A stretch of 64,000 nucleotides of DNA from Clostridia bacterium (GCA_017397895.1 JAFQHP010000010.1:54755-118754), one strand, 5' to 3'; positions 45,101 through 52,904 are shown, counted from the stretch's first letter. The notes: generated from the letters alone by a model not told the origin. Numbers and translations are program-made.

Positions 45101-45608
45101 CGGAGGGTGTTTCCGCTTCAGGCACCGGCGCTTGCGGCTGCTGAGGTTCCTTCTTCAGCCAGGGAAGCTGGGGCGCAGGGGCTTCCTCCTGGCCCAGAAG
45201 GCTGCGGAAGGCCTCGCTTTTTTCCTTCAGCAGTACTTCCAGCAGTACATCCGCCGTCAGGCAATCATCTCCCTTGGCCCGCACGGCATTGACAGCCTTG
45301 CCCCGCACGGCCATCAGGATCATTTTTTCGCTCATGGGCACGTCCTTGCCTGCCCAGGCGTTCACCAGCGCCTGTTCCGCTTTGGTGCGGCACCCGGGAT
45401 TTGCTTCCGTATGCTGTTTGAGCAGGGCGTCCACCGCCTGCAATTCTTTTTTTTCCTCCGGCAATACCGCATCCGGAACACGGATTGCCCGGAAAGCGGC
45501 GGCAATAATCAAGTCCCGGGTAACGGCGCTGCAGCGGTTATCCTGGGCCAATTGCTGGGCGCTGCCCATAATGCGGGCCAGCAATGCACTTTCCTGAATG
45601 GAAGCCAT
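42186..45608 (-). CDS. Fusion protease: Clp N domain and AAA+, receiver-like domain, FtsH-type AAA+ and M41 peptidase
   Basis: The 1140-residue cytosolic protein carries a Clp N-like repeat domain (1-140) and a ClpA/ClpB-type AAA+ module with Walker A GPPGVGKT (239-246) and Walker B LLFDEIEKAN (304-313). A receiver-like domain (about 510-650) keeps a candidate Asp in VCDLM (562). The FtsH-type AAA+ has GPPGTGKT (751-758), FIDEVD (808-813) and RRFDR (877-881). The M41 peptidase has HETGH (978-982) and the third zinc ligand in GASGDL (Asp 1055). FtsH proteins normally have N-terminal membrane spans; none is visible here. The start at 45608 follows AGGGAGGAATAGG, driven by the promoter at 45700-45728. 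The gene is first in the locus. Confidence 0.88.
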   Translation of the reverse strand: MASIQESALLARIMGSAQQLAQDNRCSAVTRDLIIAAAFRAIRVPDAVLPEEKKELQAVDALLKQHTEANPGCRTKAEQALVNAWAGKDVPMSEKMILMAVRGKAVNAVRAKGDDCLTADVLLEVLLKEKSEAFRSLLGQEEAPAPQLPWLKKEPQQPQAPVPEAETPSAAPAALPDAKEVGLAGLTRRVKEMQQKLEEKVMGQTHAVSTLVTGYFQAELQSAIDQKRKSPRATFLFAGPPGVGKTFLSETVAECLGLPFRRFDMSEYSGPNSADELSGSDANYKASSEGQLTGFVAKNPHCVLLFDEIEKANPETLHLFLQVLDAGRLRDNRTDKEVSFRDAICIFTTNAGRGLYENSESSNLSGLSRDVIVDALARDINPRTREPYFPAALCSRFAAGNVVMFNHLDASALHKIGERRLLQHFANLQESMGIQMEMDEYLSTALLLSEGAAADARSVKSRADAFFGGELFELLRLSVSPDRQENESTVRRIHFSVDLENTDEKVRALFVPKERVHALVYSARRLPVEDAGADMPILHYVQTVADARRLMKEEDIRFLVCDLMCERNPQAAVYLNKEDVRSEGREFLYAMLERYPDMPVLLMEGDACRYTQEERDSFLWRGVWGFIDMDRDDKQVRQKLSDAADVIFRQHSLSLLARANRLIRFETAQCLMNGGEEAEIVLFDLKLHRAVKAEDSENVMSMFSTPEETFDDIIGAQDAKAELKFFASCLKEPKKYARRGAAAPKGVLLWGPPGTGKTMLAKAFAHESGATFIATEGNRFFKGVVGQGADMVHRLFATARRYAPAVIFIDEVDVIAKARTGRDTDMANDSEQILTALFAEMDGFSTDADRPVFVLGATNYSVDGDAAMKLDGAFLRRFDRRILIDLPDAADRKRFLEMQLKKRPLFSITPQGIDSIADRSAGMSLAQLKGVIEMAMRQALRTDAEKVDDGALEEAFETFVSGDKREWNKETVLRTARHETGHVMISWLTGEKPAYVTITSRSNFGGYMQYASQEDKMGFTRQELLGRIRTALGGRAAEIVCYGKEAGLSTGASGDLQKATDIARCMLCQYGMDEQFGLAVMPMQEERVHQAVNALLKEQLQQAVQLLEKHRAVLDEFVDELMKHSNLREKDIDRILGNVL

Positions 45609-45699
45609 ACAACCTATTCCTCCCTGTATCGATCCGAAGCTATTCCCCGAAGGGACAGCCTTCTTCGTATTTTGTTTCTGTCCGGCATGATAATAAATA

Positions 45700-45728
45700 A
45701 TTATAGCACATGATGCAGCATTTGACAA
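45700..45728 (-). promoter_or_regulatory. Main promoter of the tubulin-like locus
   Basis: TTGTCA (45723-45728) and TATAAT (45700-45705) with a 17-base spacer lie about 90 bases before the protease start. It should drive at least the six genes from 45.6 down to 28.2 kb, since no other convincing promoter or terminator is visible until 28.16 kb. Confidence 0.8.
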
Positions 45729-45735
45729 ACAGAAA

Positions 45736-45766
45736 CAAAAAGCGGCAGACATATTCAGCCTGCCGC
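45736..45766 (-). terminator. Intrinsic terminator of the TPR-like gene
   Basis: GCGGCAG pairs with CTGCCGC around a 10-base loop and is followed by TTTTT on the minus strand. It isolates the TPR-like and deacetylase genes from the tubulin-like locus. Confidence 0.8.
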
Positions 45767-45785
45767 ATGATGCCAGTTCAGTTTT

Positions 45786-46157
45786 TCAGCCGGGCATTTC
45801 AAGCGCCATTTTCCGCAAAGCCCGGGCAGCTTCTTCCCGTCCCGCTTCTTCCGTTTTCAAGGCCAGGGAAAGGCAAAACTCCTTCTTTTCTGCCTGAGAC
45901 AGGCGCGAATAATCCAGCATCCGCCGCACATCCCGCCAGTCCTCCTTCTCCGCCGCTTCCTCTGCCAGGCGGAAATAGCATTGCTCCACCATCCCCTCCA
46001 CCGTCTGGTGGCCATAGGCAGCCGCCATTTCAAAGGCGGACAGGGCCTGGTGATATTCGCCCCTGTCGTAATGATAGCAGCCCCGCCGGTATTCCGTATT
46101 TTCGTCCTGAAGGTTGGGATCCTCCTCCAGGGGGATGCCGTCGTATGTTTCCCCCAT
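45786..46157 (-). CDS. Small TPR/Sel1-like protein
   Basis: The 123-residue protein has helix-turn-helix repeats typical of TPR or Sel1 units, visible as YRRGCYHYDRGEYHQALSAF and AEEAAEKEDWRDVRRML. It should be a small cytosolic scaffold or adaptor. It follows the deacetylase gene by 35 bases and is followed by a terminator, so it belongs to the deacetylase transcript, not to the downstream locus. No function can be assigned. Confidence 0.7.
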   Translation of the reverse strand: MGETYDGIPLEEDPNLQDENTEYRRGCYHYDRGEYHQALSAFEMAAAYGHQTVEGMVEQCYFRLAEEAAEKEDWRDVRRMLDYSRLSQAEKKEFCLSLALKTEEAGREEAARALRKMALEMPG

Positions 46158-46192
46158 AAATCTCTTCTCCTTCTTTGCGCACAGAAAACAGA

Positions 46193-47317
46193 TTACTCAA
46201 TATGTTCAAAAAAATCATTGCCCGCTTCATCCGGACCCACGGTGGTATGGTACAGCCCGAACACATTGTTGGCATAGGGGCCCCAGTCCTGCACGATGAG
46301 GCCGTTGCTCTGCTGGGACGCATGACATTCAAAGGCTGCCTCCGCCACGTCAAAGGCAGTGCGCCCGCCAAAGAAATCAAGCGGCTGCCGCCAGTCAAAG
46401 ACAAGCTGGTTTTCCCGATACAGGTGCAGGTACATCTTTTTCACCTGCCACCCTTCTTCTCCCCCGGCAGCCAGGGGCAGCGCCTTCATCATGGCATCGG
46501 CACACACCCGGTGGGCGCCGTGGCCGTATTCGCCGTTTTTGTCATGGGTCACCACCACGTCCGGCCGATAGCGGCGCAGCAGCCCTTCCAGGTATTCCAC
46601 CACCGGCTTTTCGCCCCAGAAGCCGTAGCTGTCCCCCAGAGAATCGTTTTTGATATCCTTGAAAACGCCCATGGAGGGATAGGCCCGCACGCCGCACAGC
46701 CACAGCCCGTCCAGCAGTTCATTCCTGCGACAGGAGGTCTGGTCGGTCAGGTAGCAGACGATCACCTTCTTTTGCATCTCTCCGGCATAGTAGGGAATCA
46801 CCCCGCCAAAGAACAAAAGCTCATCATCTCCATGGGCAGAAAGCACCATCAGGTCCGCCTTGCCCTCAAAGGGCTGCCAGTCCTGTACCCAGGCAGGCTT
46901 TTCCCCCGCTGAAAGCAGATGGATTTCGGCAATGGATATATTTTCTCCGTTCACGGGCGCAATGCGGAAATGGGAAAGGCCGGGCAGGGGCAGGTAGGTA
47001 TTGGCGTACAGCCTTGCATCGGACAATATTTCCTCCCACTGGCTTTCTGCATTCATCACCTGCACCTGAAAGGGCGCTTCCCGGCCGGAAAAAGACACAT
47101 ACAGCCCGTGACAGACAGTTCCCTCCGGCGCGGTGATTTCCAGGTATTTACCGGTGTAGGCGGTAAGATAGGATGCGTCCGTCATGTTCTTTTTCCCTTC
47201 GGACCGGGGGGCAAAGGTGAACGTGCACAGGGATGTAATATCCTCCGCCTCCTCCGCCGTCCCCATCAGGGGCACAAGACACAGAAGCAGCAGAAGGCAT
47301 ACAATACTCTTTTTCAT
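46193..47317 (-). CDS. Secreted PIG-L family deacetylase
   Basis: The 374-residue protein has a signal peptide (KKSIVCLLLLLCLVPLMG). A short N-terminal beta region precedes the deacetylase domain, whose zinc site is visible as SAHGDDELLFFGG (HxDD) and later GEYGHGAHRV. The family removes acetyl groups from N-acetylglucosamine-type sugars. Export suggests action on cell-wall or exogenous glycans, which is inference. It is followed by the TPR-like gene. A TATATA -10 box lies 38 bases before the start. Confidence 0.87.
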   Translation of the reverse strand: MKKSIVCLLLLLCLVPLMGTAEEAEDITSLCTFTFAPRSEGKKNMTDASYLTAYTGKYLEITAPEGTVCHGLYVSFSGREAPFQVQVMNAESQWEEILSDARLYANTYLPLPGLSHFRIAPVNGENISIAEIHLLSAGEKPAWVQDWQPFEGKADLMVLSAHGDDELLFFGGVIPYYAGEMQKKVIVCYLTDQTSCRRNELLDGLWLCGVRAYPSMGVFKDIKNDSLGDSYGFWGEKPVVEYLEGLLRRYRPDVVVTHDKNGEYGHGAHRVCADAMMKALPLAAGGEEGWQVKKMYLHLYRENQLVFDWRQPLDFFGGRTAFDVAEAAFECHASQQSNGLIVQDWGPYANNVFGLYHTTVGPDEAGNDFFEHIE

Positions 47318-47354
47318 GGCAGATATGCCTCATTTCGTTGATTGATACACCCAG

Positions 47355-47360
47355 TATATA
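47355..47360 (-). promoter_or_regulatory. Possible extended -10 box of the deacetylase gene
   Basis: TGGTATATACT forms an extended -10 motif about 38 bases before the start codon. The -35 region is poor. Confidence 0.4.
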
Positions 47361-47382
47361 CCATTTCCCCCCGGAACGCAAT

Positions 47383-47418
47383 CAAAAACCGACAATTGCC
47401 TGGCAGTCATAAATTGTC
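47383..47418 (-). terminator. Intrinsic terminator of the phage gene cluster
   Basis: GACAATT and AATTGTC form a stem with a 14-base loop followed on the minus strand by GGTTTTTG. The 5' arm overlaps the holin stop codon. Confidence 0.65.
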
Positions 47419-47602
47419 AGAGCCTGTCGGAGGTGGTGGGGTCGTTGACAATGCCAAAGCCCACCAGCACAGGACACAGGACGTTCAGCATGCCGTTCAC
47501 CTGCCGGGAAATATCCAGCCCGGCAAATTCCTTCACACAGAACACCGCCAGCGCCGCAACAGCCGTCCACAGCGCCCAGCTTTTCAGCCTGCTTTGCTTC
47601 AT
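47417..47602 (-). CDS. Phage holin, phi-LC3 type
   Basis: The 61-residue protein has one or two hydrophobic segments (WALWTAVAALAVFCV and NVLCPVLVGFGIV) and ends PTTSDRL, a layout typical of phi-LC3-family holins. It should form membrane lesions that release the lysin. It closes the phage operon. Confidence 0.8.
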   Translation of the reverse strand: MKQSRLKSWALWTAVAALAVFCVKEFAGLDISRQVNGMLNVLCPVLVGFGIVNDPTTSDRL

Positions 47603-47608
47603 GTTTGC

Positions 47609-47827
47609 TCAGCTTCCTTTCTTCATATCGCGGATATCGTGCTCCGCTTCGGTCATGCGCCCCTCCAGGCGGTAGGTGCGCTCCACCAGGTTATTGTGCT
47701 TGTTCACCTTTTCCTCCAGCTGGGCAATGCGGTACACCGTCAGCCGGTTGGAAATGAGGATGCCCCCAAGGGTGCCGCCCAATGTGCCCAGCAGGGAAAT
47801 GACGGCCACCCAGATGCCCTCTGTCAC
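47609..47827 (-). CDS. XhlA-like phage membrane protein
   Basis: The 72-residue protein starts with GTG overlapping the lysin stop (GTGA). It has one membrane helix (WVAVISLLGTLGGTLGGILI) and then a coiled coil (QLEEKVNKHNNLVERTYRLE), as in hemolysin XhlA-like phage proteins that act with holins. Here the membrane helix is N-terminal, not C-terminal as in XhlA, so the match is loose. Confidence 0.65.
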   Translation of the reverse strand: MTEGIWVAVISLLGTLGGTLGGILISNRLTVYRIAQLEEKVNKHNNLVERTYRLEGRMTEAEHDIRDMKKGS

Positions 47828-48546
47828 TCTTCCACCCCCATTTCCAACAAAAGGTTCTGACATTCCTGCAAAAGGCCGAAAAGACGCTGCAGGGGAGCAG
47901 GATGAACGGGCTGCAGGTATTTCGCCATGCAGTATCCCCTTTTTTCCGGCACATAAACCCAATCGGCGTTATGCACGGCACCCTGCACCGTTTCACCGTT
48001 TTCCAGGTATCCAATCACTGTGGTTTTCTCGCCGGGGGCGCTTCTTACCTTCAGCCGCCCTCCGGTCACGGTGTATGGCCGGGTATCGCAGACCTCATTC
48101 TCAATGCCCTTCCATGTGCCAAAGTGGCTCCACTTGCCAAGGGCGGTGTCCTTTTTGATGCCCCCTGCCACGCCGGTGCAATGGGTAATCACCAAAGGAG
48201 TGACGCTTGTCACCACGCCCACATGGTAATAATCATTCTGATCGGGATGGCCCTTGTAGGAGGAAGGCAGGGCGTAGTCTTCCGCTCCGGGCTGTCGATG
48301 CTTGAAAACGAGATCGTTCAACCGCAGGGCGGAGGCAGAGGGGATGGGCTGAAAATTGAGCATCTCATTCCGTGCCGCATAATTGCTGCCGTGGGTGCCT
48401 GTCCATTTGCCCCCGGCCAGACGGATGGCCCCGATGATGAGGCCGATGCAATCACATTTGCCCCCGGTGCCGTCCATGCCCAATTGATATTCCCGCACCC
48501 GGTCGATGTTCTCTTTCAGGCCTTTTGCAAATTGTTCGTTCGTCAT
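47824..48546 (-). CDS. Phage endolysin, NlpC/P60 type with SH3 domain
   Basis: The 240-residue protein has an NlpC/P60-like peptidase domain (about 1-140) with the nucleophile in GKCDCIGLI and the His in YYHVGVVTS. A bacterial SH3-like domain (about 150-205, RLKVRSAPGEKTTVIGYLENGE) follows. It should cut peptidoglycan cross-bridge or stem peptides at host lysis. The start at 48546 follows AAAGGAGCAATC. Confidence 0.85.
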   Translation of the reverse strand: MTNEQFAKGLKENIDRVREYQLGMDGTGGKCDCIGLIIGAIRLAGGKWTGTHGSNYAARNEMLNFQPIPSASALRLNDLVFKHRQPGAEDYALPSSYKGHPDQNDYYHVGVVTSVTPLVITHCTGVAGGIKKDTALGKWSHFGTWKGIENEVCDTRPYTVTGGRLKVRSAPGEKTTVIGYLENGETVQGAVHNADWVYVPEKRGYCMAKYLQPVHPAPLQRLFGLLQECQNLLLEMGVEE

Positions 48547-48556
48547 GATTGCTCCT

Positions 48557-51500
48557 TTATTCCTTCTTTCCGGGAATTGCATACAGCCCGGTGGCCCGGG
48601 TGGTTTTCACCCAGTCGCTGCCGACGGATGTGTAGCTGCCGTTAACTTGCATGTACAATGTCCCAGGCGCATACTCGCTGATATAGTACGCTTGGCTCTG
48701 GTAGCTGCAATTGTCAATGCATTCGTTCCAGCCGGTATTGTACACTTCTTCCATCAGCCCGCCGTCCGGCAGCGCTTCTTCCAGCGCCACCTCTCCGTTT
48801 TCATCGTACACCGTCACCAGGATGGTGCTGTTTTCCAGGTTGTAGCCGCCAATTTCCGCATCCGAAACGGCGGCCTTCTTAAAATTTACGGTGGTACCGT
48901 CATAGAGGGTGATGGTGAGGGTATTGCCTTCCACCGCCATCGTCTGCACCGCCCGGTTGGTGCGCCACCAGCTGCCCGAAAGGTTCACCGGGTTTGCCTG
49001 GGCGTTTCCGTTTTCATCGGTCACATACAGTTTCGTCAGGTACACCTTTCCGTCCCGGGATACCCGGAAGGGGGCGCTGGACGCCGCTTCCGCACCGGCC
49101 CAGATGGCGTAGGTGGCGTCCTCCGTGGAAAGGCGCACATGGCTGGTGCCGCTGCCGCTGTGCAGGCTGCCGGGGGCAATCTCCCAGCCGCCGATGGAAC
49201 CGGCCTTGGCCGTCATTTTGCCTTCGCCATCCACGTCGAAGTTCTGGCTGTCCACGGTGAAGGTGCCGCCGGTGTTCAGGTGGATGCCCGTTCTGTCCAG
49301 TACGGCGGAAGTGGTGTATGCACCGTCCTCCGGGGCCGGGCTCCAGTCGGTGGCCTTGTTGCCAATCTCCACCTTGAATTTTCGCACCTCGCAGGCCCCG
49401 GCGCAGTTGTTGGCCAGGAAGATGTTCACAAGCCCTTCCTGCCGCAGTGTACCTGTGCCGCCGGTAAAAAAATCGTCCGTCATCGTCACGGAAAGCGTGA
49501 TCTTTTTCCATGCATCCGTTTGCGGAATACGCACAAGCTGGCTCGCACTCCTGAAATAACTGCTCTGCCCTTCATCCACATAAAAATAGACAAGCAAATA
49601 GTCGTTATCTACCCATTCAGGGCCACGGAACTCAAAGGACACCGTTACATCCTTCTCCCTGTAAACAGAATAGGGTTTTCTCAGATCATTGCTTTGCATT
49701 GCCCTGGCCCACGTTTTATTGGCATCGGCAGGCCAGGCAAGCACGCCAAAGCCTTCCCCGTCCACAGAAAGCGTTACAGGCCGTGTACCGCCTGTTTTGG
49801 CCCAGCTTTCCATCAGCCGGGTATCGGCGGCCAGGTTGGTGCCGCCCACCCGGACGTCATCCACCATCAGCTTTACGCTGTTATTGCTGGAAAGGTCCAG
49901 GCTGCTGCCCACATCGGATGCCAGCTTGTTGGCGGTCACGCTATTTGCTGCAAGCTTATCCGTGGTGACGGCATTGGCGGAAAGCTTGTCCGTAGTCACG
50001 GCGCCGGAGAGGATCTCGTTTGCGGTAATTGCTTCCGCCGCAATCTGCGCCGCCGTCACGCTTTTTGCCACCAGCACGCTGCCGTCCAGCTTATTTTTGT
50101 ATTCCGCATCCGTCAGCTCGCTCTGGGAAAGGCCGGAGGAGGCGGCGTTGATTTCATACACCACGCCCCCTTCGCCGGTGAGCAAAAGCCGGTCCGTCTG
50201 CAAGGTGCCGGATTGAATCACATCGGCGTTCAGGGAAACAATTTTCGCCTCCGTAATGCTGCCGTCGGCAATCTGGGCGGTGCCGATGGCGCTGTCTGAA
50301 ATGAGCCCGCTGTCCGCTGTGATCAGCCCGGCCTGCAGTTGGTCTGCTGTGATGGTACCGCCCTCAATCTTCTCCGCGGTCACCGCCCCGGCGGCCAGCT
50401 TGTCCGCCGTGACAGAAGCGGAGGAGAGTTTTTCCGCCGTGACGCTTTCCGCCTGCAAATGCTCCGCCTGCACGCTTTGGGCCGCCAGCTTTTCTGCCGT
50501 GACGCTGCCTGCGTTCAGCTTTTCCGCCGTGACACTGGAAGCGGCCAGGCTCTGGGCAGTGATGCTTCCGGCTTTCAGAAGCGCGCCGTCCACTTCTCCC
50601 TGCAAAAGGGCTGCGTTCAGCCCGCCGGAGGACGTGAACAGCCGGCCTGCGCCGGAGGAAACGGGCTGGTAGGTGCAGTCCGTCTGCATGGAAAAGCCAT
50701 TGTCCGCCTGCCAGGAAAGGGAGGTGACACAGGCGTCAGTATAGCCGCCCAGGGTGTCCCACACCCGGATGCGTTTTCCCAGGGTGACCGCAGGATCCCC
50801 CTGCCAGGAAACCAGCACCCGGGTGAAATGCATACCCTTCAGGGCAGACAGCATATCAACGGCCAGGGAACGGCTGCCCTCCCGGCCTGATGCAAACAGG
50901 GGATTATTTTCAATATACAGGCAGTTGGTATGATCCAGGGGTGTATCGTCCAGACGCACCAGCAAGGGGGAAGCATCTTTGGCTGCCCCTTTGAGGGTGA
51001 CCTGCACCCCCTTCAGGGGGCCGAACACAGCGTCCCCCAGCACCCGCCTGAAGGTGTTTTCCGGGAAAATTTCGCAAGGCGTTTCGCTGTCATCCCAGGC
51101 CGGCACAAACTGCACACGGCCCTCTCCGTCCGTCATGCAAAAGCAGCCGCAGGCCTGGGCCAGGAAGGAAAGGGCACTCCGGAGGGAAATATCCCCCCAG
51201 GCGGGCATTTGTTCCACCAAATGGGTGCTGCAGGGAAAGGAAAGGGCGGCAGGAAAGCCGGCCTTTTGCAGCACGTTTTCCACAATGGCGGAAAGGGCGG
51301 CGGGATAGGCGGTATCGTCCTGCCAGGGAGCATCGAAAAAGGTGCCCAGCACGTCCTGGCCGGACAGGGTGAGGAAGGCGCTGCCATCCTGCCGGGATAC
51401 GTTTTTCACATAAAAGCGGCAAAGGGGCACCGCCTCCCCTGCGCCTTCCAGTTGCACCGTGACCCAGGCGTCAAACAGGCTCAGCCCCCGGGTAAAGCGC

Positions 51501-51694
51501 AAATCGGGATCGTGCAGGGTGAGGCTGCAGGATTTGGACACCACAGCGCCGGGCAGCATGCCGTCCCGCACCCCCTCCGTGCAGGAAAAGGAAAGCACCT
51601 CCGCCCCGGAAAAGGTGCACACGGCGCCGGTTGCATAATCAATCTGCCCGGAAAGGGACAGACTGCGGCTGGGGTTCAGGTATGGATTGGTCAT
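48557..51694 (-). CDS. Phage tail tip / tail fibre protein
   Basis: The 1045-residue protein has an N-terminal tail-associated domain (about 1-350). A run of about 15-residue repeats (SVTAEKL, GAVTAEKI, QSVQAEHL and similar) spans about 365-600 and would form a trimeric fibre. A carbohydrate-binding-like domain at about 640-780 and a beta-rich C-terminal part follow. It probably contacts the host surface. The start at 51694 follows GGAGCAGTGAC. Confidence 0.82.
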   Translation of the reverse strand: MTNPYLNPSRSLSLSGQIDYATGAVCTFSGAEVLSFSCTEGVRDGMLPGAVVSKSCSLTLHDPDLRFTRGLSLFDAWVTVQLEGAGEAVPLCRFYVKNVSRQDGSAFLTLSGQDVLGTFFDAPWQDDTAYPAALSAIVENVLQKAGFPAALSFPCSTHLVEQMPAWGDISLRSALSFLAQACGCFCMTDGEGRVQFVPAWDDSETPCEIFPENTFRRVLGDAVFGPLKGVQVTLKGAAKDASPLLVRLDDTPLDHTNCLYIENNPLFASGREGSRSLAVDMLSALKGMHFTRVLVSWQGDPAVTLGKRIRVWDTLGGYTDACVTSLSWQADNGFSMQTDCTYQPVSSGAGRLFTSSGGLNAALLQGEVDGALLKAGSITAQSLAASSVTAEKLNAGSVTAEKLAAQSVQAEHLQAESVTAEKLSSASVTADKLAAGAVTAEKIEGGTITADQLQAGLITADSGLISDSAIGTAQIADGSITEAKIVSLNADVIQSGTLQTDRLLLTGEGGVVYEINAASSGLSQSELTDAEYKNKLDGSVLVAKSVTAAQIAAEAITANEILSGAVTTDKLSANAVTTDKLAANSVTANKLASDVGSSLDLSSNNSVKLMVDDVRVGGTNLAADTRLMESWAKTGGTRPVTLSVDGEGFGVLAWPADANKTWARAMQSNDLRKPYSVYREKDVTVSFEFRGPEWVDNDYLLVYFYVDEGQSSYFRSASQLVRIPQTDAWKKITLSVTMTDDFFTGGTGTLRQEGLVNIFLANNCAGACEVRKFKVEIGNKATDWSPAPEDGAYTTSAVLDRTGIHLNTGGTFTVDSQNFDVDGEGKMTAKAGSIGGWEIAPGSLHSGSGTSHVRLSTEDATYAIWAGAEAASSAPFRVSRDGKVYLTKLYVTDENGNAQANPVNLSGSWWRTNRAVQTMAVEGNTLTITLYDGTTVNFKKAAVSDAEIGGYNLENSTILVTVYDENGEVALEEALPDGGLMEEVYNTGWNECIDNCSYQSQAYYISEYAPGTLYMQVNGSYTSVGSDWVKTTRATGLYAIPGKKE

Positions 51695-51695
51695 G

Positions 51696-52040
51696 TCACT
51701 GCTCCTCCATTTTCAGCCGCACATCCGCCCAGGCAGCGCCTGCCTGATAGCGCCACACCCGGGCGCTGCGGGAGGATACATAGCAGCGGATGGTCTTTTC
51801 CCCGGCCACGGGATCGGGATAGGTGAGGGAAACAAAGGCGTTTTGGTCCAGCAGGGAAAACAGCGCTGCCAGCGCCTCGCTTTCCATCCGGGGCCAGTGC
51901 ATTTCCACCCGCCGCTTTTCCCGCCTTCCGTCAAACACCGTCTGCCCCAGGGTGTTGATTTTTTCACTGCCGGTGCGGGAAAAAATATCCACCGAAAAGG
52001 TTGCCGGAGCCGGCAAGGAGATATGGTCTATGGTAATCAA
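51696..52040 (-). CDS. Phage distal tail-like protein
   Basis: The 114-residue beta-rich protein lies between the tape measure and tail tip genes, the position of distal tail or hub proteins. The start is TTG at 52040, supported by AAGGAGGGAATCCGC. No conserved catalytic motif is visible, and the assignment rests on position. Confidence 0.6.
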   Translation of the reverse strand: MITIDHISLPAPATFSVDIFSRTGSEKINTLGQTVFDGRREKRRVEMHWPRMESEALAALFSLLDQNAFVSLTYPDPVAGEKTIRCYVSSRSARVWRYQAGAAWADVRLKMEEQ

Positions 52041-52053
52041 GCGGATTCCCTCC

Positions 52054-52608
52054 TTACAGTTTCAGTTCCAGCCGGCCGGTGGACTGGGTGATGCGGTTCA
52101 GATTTTCAATCACCGCAAGGCCCAGCCGGTAGCCGTCAATTTCCAAGGGCAGCGTCACGTGCACAGGCTGGGCCGGCTGGGCCCAAGATGCACCGGCACT
52201 TCCCACTGGCGCTGCCCCCTCCAGGGCAGCAGCGGCCCTCTGGCCAAGGGCGCGGCTTTCCCTTTCCACCTGAGGGATATCCTCCATCAGGCCATTGAGA
52301 AAGCCCAGGTCAAACATCTGTCCCATCTCCCTGGTAACCCGGGAGGGGGAATGGATTTGCAGCGCGTCCCTCAGGGATGCGCTTGCAGCCTGTGCCAGGG
52401 CAGCGGCGGCAGCGGAAACGCCGCCTTTTCCCGAAAGCAGGCCCATCTGCAGCCCCTGGGCCGCCTGATAACCCGCCTGAGTGAATTCATTAACCAGGCT
52501 GTCGGCAATCTGTCCCGCCTGCCCCACCAGCCCTTCCATGGCGCTTACCGCATCGGCAAAGGGGCCGATATCAGCGCTGAATACCACCGACAATTCTTCC
52601 AAAGTCAT
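52054..52608 (-). CDS. Phage tail tape measure protein, very short
   Basis: The 184-residue protein has the signature QIHSPSRVTREMG found at the C-terminal end of siphophage tape measures, with Ala-rich helices before it. Typical tape measures have 600-2000 residues. Since tail length scales with this protein, the predicted tail would be only about 25-30 nm. It starts after AAAGGATG and overlaps the previous gene by 4 bases. Confidence 0.78.
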   Translation of the reverse strand: MTLEELSVVFSADIGPFADAVSAMEGLVGQAGQIADSLVNEFTQAGYQAAQGLQMGLLSGKGGVSAAAAALAQAASASLRDALQIHSPSRVTREMGQMFDLGFLNGLMEDIPQVERESRALGQRAAAALEGAAPVGSAGASWAQPAQPVHVTLPLEIDGYRLGLAVIENLNRITQSTGRLELKL

Positions 52609-52904
52609 GTATGTTCATCCTTTCTGCGCCCGGATAACAGGCGCTGCTTCATTTCATCCGGTGTCATAGACGCAGAAGGCGCAGAGGAGGGCATGGCGGG
52701 AAGCTGACGGGGGGCATGGAAAGCCAGCGCCGCCAGATGCGCCCCGGCGTACATTTCCTGCACCCGGCAATGCCTGGATGCAGCAAAGGCACGCAGACGA
52801 AGGGAAATTTCGTAAGGCGTCATGTCAAAAAAATCTTCAGCCCCCTCCACCCCCATCCGGGCCGCCTGCTGCTGCAAAAGGCGCATCCGGCGGCGGAAGG
52901 TCAT
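52605..52904 (-). CDS. Phage tail assembly chaperone, second
   Basis: The 99-residue protein starts with an arginine-rich segment (TFRRRMRLLQQQA), followed by a DMTPYEISLRLRAF motif common in tail assembly chaperones. It overlaps both neighbours as ATGA. Confidence 0.6.
   Translation of the reverse strand: MTFRRRMRLLQQQAARMGVEGAEDFFDMTPYEISLRLRAFAASRHCRVQEMYAGAHLAALAFHAPRQLPAMPSSAPSASMTPDEMKQRLLSGRRKDEHT

Noticed and set aside
42237..45713. A plus-strand open frame of about 1158 codons opposite the Clp/FtsH fusion gene.
   Set aside because: The minus strand carries unmistakable AAA+ and M41 motifs and a promoter. The plus frame lacks both.
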